Positions 60,763-64,000 of a DNA stretch of 64,000 bases are shown here, in pieces. Position numbers and translations under genes: made by a program. The notes below the pieces were generated by a model. The model was not told the DNA's origin. It did no database searches and saw nothing but the letters and a program-made list of their open reading frames with translations. This stretch comes from Amycolatopsis camponoti (GTDB lineage: Bacteria > Actinomycetota > Actinomycetes > Mycobacteriales > Pseudonocardiaceae): the NCBI RefSeq assembly GCF_902497555.1, contig NZ_CABVGP010000002.1, positions 1,438,501-1,502,500 of the forward strand. The letters are read 5' to 3'. Positions within the stretch are counted from its first letter, which is position 1, and each line of letters opens with the position of its first letter.

Positions 60763-62145
60763 TCAGTTCAGGTACTGGTTCAGCGAGCGCGACAGGAACT
60801 TCCCGTGCGAAGTCGACCCGGTGAAGCCGTCAGGCGACACGACAACGCGCCCACGCGATAGCACCGTGTGCACCCGGCCGGTGATCTCGAACCCTTCGTA
60901 CGCCGAGTAGTCCACGTTCATGTGGTGCGTCTCGGCGGACAGTGTCTGCGTCGCCGACGGGTCGTAGATGACGATGTCCGCGTCCGAACCCGCCGCGATG
61001 ACGCCCTTGCGGGGGTACAGCCCAAACATCCGCGCCGGCGTCGCCGAGCACGTCTCGACCCAGCGCCCGAGCGTCAGCTCACCCGCGACGACGCCCTGGT
61101 GCAGCAGGTCCATCCGGTGCTCGACACCCGGCATCCCGTTCGGGATCGCGCGGAAGTCGCCGCGGCCCAGCTCCTTCTGGTCCTTGAAGCAGAACGGGCA
61201 GTGGTCGGTGGACACCACGGACAGGTCGTTCGTCCGCAGCCCGCGCCACAGGTCGGCCTGGTGCGACTTCTCCCGCAGCGGCGGCGAGGCGACGTACTTC
61301 GCGCCCTCGAAGTCCGGCTTCGCCAGGTCCTCAATGGACAGGTAGAGGTACTGCGGGCACGTCTCGGCGAAGACGTTCTGACCGTCGTTGCGTGCTTCCG
61401 CCACCGCCGCAAGCGCTTGCGACGCCGACAAGTGGACGATGTACAACGGCGCACCGGTCACCTTCGCGAGCTGGATCGCCCGCGACGTTGCCTCTCCTTC
61501 CAGTTCCGGCGGCCGCGTCAGGCCGTGCTGCACCGGGTCGGTGTTGCCCGCGGCGACGGCTTGGGCTGCCAGCTGATCGATCGCGATGCCGTTTTCCGCG
61601 TGCATCATGATCGTAGCGCCGATTTCCCGCGCTTTCTGCATCGCCAGCAGGATTTCCCCGTCCGTGGAGTAGAACACTCCCGGGTACGCCATGAACATCT
61701 TGAAACTGCCGACGCCGCCGTCGACGCAGGCTTCCATCTCCTTCAACGACTGGTCGTTGACGTCGGAGACGATCATGTGGAAGCCGTAGTCGATCGCGCA
61801 GTTGCCGTCGGCCTTGCTGTGCCACTTGTCCAAAGTGGACAACAACGACGTCCCCTTGGCCTGCACGGCGAAGTCGATGATCGTCGTGGTGCCGCCCCAC
61901 GCCGCCGCCGTGGTGCCGGTCGAGAACGTGTCGACGGAGTGCGTGCCGCCGAACGGCATCTCCATGTGCGTGTGCGCGTCGATGCCGCCGGGCAGCACGT
62001 ACTTGCCGGTGGCGTCGATCGTCTCGTCGCCGGTCAGCGTGCCGGGCGCGCCGACGGCGGCGATGGTCTCGCCGTCGACGAGCACGTCCGCGAGGAGAGC
62101 GCCCGATGGGGAAACGACCTGGCCGCCCTTGATGAGCGTGGTCAT
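60763..62145 (-). CDS. hydA: Dihydropyrimidinase/hydantoinase
   Basis: Opens the ring of dihydrouracil, dihydrothymine or hydantoins. It has 460 residues: metal ligands in GGIDAHTHMEMPFGGT, the carbamylated-lysine region GVGSFKMFMAYPG, MMHAENG, YIVHLSASQAL and STDHCPF supplying the metal aspartate. ATG 62145 shares one base with the upstream stop (TGATG). Confidence 0.93.
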   Translation of the reverse strand: MTTLIKGGQVVSPSGALLADVLVDGETIAAVGAPGTLTGDETIDATGKYVLPGGIDAHTHMEMPFGGTHSVDTFSTGTTAAAWGGTTTIIDFAVQAKGTSLLSTLDKWHSKADGNCAIDYGFHMIVSDVNDQSLKEMEACVDGGVGSFKMFMAYPGVFYSTDGEILLAMQKAREIGATIMMHAENGIAIDQLAAQAVAAGNTDPVQHGLTRPPELEGEATSRAIQLAKVTGAPLYIVHLSASQALAAVAEARNDGQNVFAETCPQYLYLSIEDLAKPDFEGAKYVASPPLREKSHQADLWRGLRTNDLSVVSTDHCPFCFKDQKELGRGDFRAIPNGMPGVEHRMDLLHQGVVAGELTLGRWVETCSATPARMFGLYPRKGVIAAGSDADIVIYDPSATQTLSAETHHMNVDYSAYEGFEITGRVHTVLSRGRVVVSPDGFTGSTSHGKFLSRSLNQYLN

Positions 62146-62984
62146 CAGGCCTCCGTAAGGGGGCCGTAGGTGTCCGGGCGGCGGTCGCGGTAGAACGCCC
62201 ACAGGTCCCGGACCTCGTCGAGCAGCGTCATGTCGAGGTCGCGGATGACGACCTCGTCGTCGGTGTCGGACGCGGCGTCGCCGATCAGCTGCCCGCGCGG
62301 GTCGGCGAAGTACGTCTGGCCGTAGAAGTCGTTGTCGCCCAGCGGTTCCACGCCGACGCGGTTGATCGCGCCGACGAAGTACTCGTTGGCCACGGCGGCC
62401 GCCGGCTGCTCCAGCTTCCACAGGTACTGCGACAGGCCGCGGCTGGTCGCCGACGGGTTGAAGACGATCTTCGCCCCGGCCAGGCCCAGCGCGCGCCAGC
62501 CCTCCGGGAAGTGCCGCTCGTAGCAGATGTAGACGCCGATGCGGCCCACGGCGGTGTCGAACACCGGGTAGCCCAGGTTCCCGGGCCGGAAGTAGAACTT
62601 CTCCCAGAAGCCCTTGACCTGCGGGATGTGGTTCTTCCGGTGCTTGCCGAGGTACGTGCCGTCGGCGTCGATCACCGCAGCGGTGTTGTAGTACACGCCG
62701 GGCTGCTCGACCTCGTACATCGGCACGATCAGCACGACGCCGTGGCGCTCGGCGACCTCCTGCATGAGCTGGGTCGTCGGCCCGTCCGGGATGCCCTCGG
62801 TGTAGGAGTAGAACTCGGTGTCCTGCACCTGGCAGAAGTACGGCCCGTAGAACAGCTCCTGCAGGCAGACGACCTGGGCGCCCTGCGAGGCGGCGGTGGC
62901 GATGTGGTCGACCGCCGCCTTGATCATGGACTCCTTGTCACCCGTCCACCGCTGCTGGATCAATCCGGCTCGGACGACGCTCAC
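62145..62984 (-). CDS. Nitrilase-superfamily amidohydrolase, probable beta-ureidopropionase
   Basis: C-N hydrolase of 279 residues with the catalytic triad E43 (QELFYG), K117 (GKHRKNHIP) and C154 (YICYERHFPEGWRALGLAGA). In a cluster with a dihydropyrimidinase, hydrolysis of N-carbamoyl-beta-alanine is the expected activity. GTG 62984 lies inside the NCS1 gene; the overlap of 47 bases with that gene is read from both frames. Confidence 0.9.
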   Translation of the reverse strand: MSVVRAGLIQQRWTGDKESMIKAAVDHIATAASQGAQVVCLQELFYGPYFCQVQDTEFYSYTEGIPDGPTTQLMQEVAERHGVVLIVPMYEVEQPGVYYNTAAVIDADGTYLGKHRKNHIPQVKGFWEKFYFRPGNLGYPVFDTAVGRIGVYICYERHFPEGWRALGLAGAKIVFNPSATSRGLSQYLWKLEQPAAAVANEYFVGAINRVGVEPLGDNDFYGQTYFADPRGQLIGDAASDTDDEVVIRDLDMTLLDEVRDLWAFYRDRRPDTYGPLTEA

Positions 62985-64000
62985 TTGCTTCCTCCTTGTT
63001 CGTGGACATGGACAGGGCGGCGAAGACGACGAACGCGCCGACGAAGCCGACCACCCAGTTGTAGTCGTAAAGCGGCTTGAGGAACGGGATCAGGCCGCCG
63101 TCGGGGAACGGGCCGGTATCAGCGGCGCTGTAGGCGCCTCCTACCGCCAATACGGCTCCCACCAGCGTGGCGACCAGCGCCCGCCAGTTCCAGCCGCCGC
63201 TGAACCAATACACCCCATCGGGTGTGTAGAGGTCCTTCAACCTGAGCCTCGTGCGGGCGATCACCCAGTACCCGGCGACGAGCACGCCGGCGACCGCGCC
63301 GAGCAGGCCGCCGTAGAAGCCGAGCCAGGCGAAGATGTAGATGTTCGGGTCGGAGTAGAGGCGCCACGGCTGGATCAGGACGCCGATGACGCCGGTGATC
63401 CCGCCGCCGATCGCGAAGGTGATCTTCTTCGGGAAGGCGTTCGAGAAGTCGTAGGACGGGCTGACGACGTTGGCCGCGAGGTTCGCCGAGATCGTCGCGA
63501 GCACCAGCGCGACCAGCGCCACGACGACCACGACCGGGCTGGTGAACCTGTCGGCCAGCTGCGCCGGGTCCCAGATGTCCTCGCCGTAGAGGACGTGCCC
63601 GCCCGACGTGGTCAGGATGGCGACGATCGCGATGAACGTCATGGTCGTCGGCAGGCCGAGGATCTGGCCGCGGACCTGCTTGCGCTGGCTGCCGCCGAAC
63701 CGCGTGAAGTCCGGCATGTTCAGCGAGAGCGTCGACCAGAACGCGATCATCGCCATCAGCGACGGCGCGAACACCTTCCAGAAGTCCGGGCCCCAGCCGA
63801 GCTTGCCGCCGTCGGACAGGATCGGGCCGAGCCCGCCCGCCTTGACCAGCACGTAGCCCAGCATGATCAGGAAGCCGACCGACACCAGCGGCGCCGTCCA
63901 GTTCTCGAACCGGCGGACCGCCTCCATGCCGCGCCAGATGATCAGCATCTGGCCGATCCAGAAGACCACGAAGGACAGCCAGAGCGTCCAGTGCTGCCCG
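62938..64000 (-). CDS. NCS1 nucleobase:cation symporter, N-terminus beyond window
   Basis: Membrane transporter of the NCS1 family (Mhp1/PucI/AllP-like), taking up hydantoin, uracil or allantoin. Only the C-terminal 350 or so residues are here; the frame stays open through 64000. Visible: HWTLWLSFVVFWIGQMLIIWRGMEAVRRFENWTAPLV, SLSLNMPDFTRFGGSQRKQVRGQ (helix 6-7 motif), YDFSNAFP and YSDPNIYIFAWLGFYGGLLGA. It heads the operon with the ureidopropionase and dihydropyrimidinase. Confidence 0.9.
   Translation of the reverse strand, partial: GQHWTLWLSFVVFWIGQMLIIWRGMEAVRRFENWTAPLVSVGFLIMLGYVLVKAGGLGPILSDGGKLGWGPDFWKVFAPSLMAMIAFWSTLSLNMPDFTRFGGSQRKQVRGQILGLPTTMTFIAIVAILTTSGGHVLYGEDIWDPAQLADRFTSPVVVVVALVALVLATISANLAANVVSPSYDFSNAFPKKITFAIGGGITGVIGVLIQPWRLYSDPNIYIFAWLGFYGGLLGAVAGVLVAGYWVIARTRLRLKDLYTPDGVYWFSGGWNWRALVATLVGAVLAVGGAYSAADTGPFPDGGLIPFLKPLYDYNWVVGFVGAFVVFAALSMSTNKEEASERRPSRIDPAAVDG

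Overview
This is a very GC-rich stretch of actinobacterial chromosome with strong GC bias at third codon positions, frequent GTG starts and many 4-base ATGA/GTGA overlaps. Gene content and order match the Pseudonocardiales; an Amycolatopsis-like organism is my best guess (inference). Two blocks follow the gene order I know from Mycobacterium tuberculosis: rne-rplU-rpmA-obg-proB, and nadD-rsfS-gpgP-octT-degV-comEA-comEC-holA-rpsT-lepA. The assimilatory sulfate genes and hemW follow. There are no insertion sequences, phage genes, CRISPR arrays, tRNAs or rRNAs that I can see. The window is core chromosome with small accessory cassettes inserted between the conserved blocks.

Layout. 0.4-6.9 kb: RNase E/G, ribosomal proteins L21 and L27, Obg GTPase, glutamate 5-kinase. 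6.9-14.5 kb: a phased palindrome array, a short-chain dehydrogenase divergent from a TetR repressor, a monooxygenase/F420-type pair, argS, an MFS transporter and a RecQ helicase fused to a phosphoribosyltransferase-like tail. 14.6-24.6 kb: NAD synthesis, ribosome silencing, glucosylglycerate-type polysaccharide genes (gpgP, octT), a fatty-acid-binding DegV protein, DNA uptake genes comEA/comEC, a threonine synthase controlled by a SAM riboswitch, holA and rpsT. 25-42.8 kb: transporters, a VOC protein, a methyltransferase, lepA, Uma2, a secreted GH20 hexosaminidase with a DasR-type operator, several small regulator-enzyme cassettes and a barnase/barstar pair. 42.8-49.3 kb: a secreted protein of unknown function, then the sulfate assimilation operon (sulfite reductase, zinc-ribbon peptide, APS reductase, CysD, CysN, sirohydrochlorin chelatase) preceded by a cysteine-containing leader peptide. 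49.3-59.7 kb: TetR/VOC, hemW, quinone reductase/TetR, SgcJ-like, siderophore-interacting protein, serine hydrolase, GNAT, flavin monooxygenase and secreted peptidase. 59.7-64 kb: an operon for pyrimidine or hydantoin breakdown (NCS1 permease cut by the right edge, ureidopropionase-type amidohydrolase, dihydropyrimidinase, F420-type oxidoreductase).

The most unusual material is non-coding. There is an S-box SAM riboswitch on a threonine synthase; the 3' end of that same gene occurs as three tandem degenerate copies; an eight-copy palindrome array has 21-bp phasing and overall dyad symmetry; the cys operon has a leader peptide and mutually exclusive hairpins around its ribosome binding site; and several regulator genes sit beside large, precisely spaced operators. 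All calls come from reading the sequence; no database search was run.
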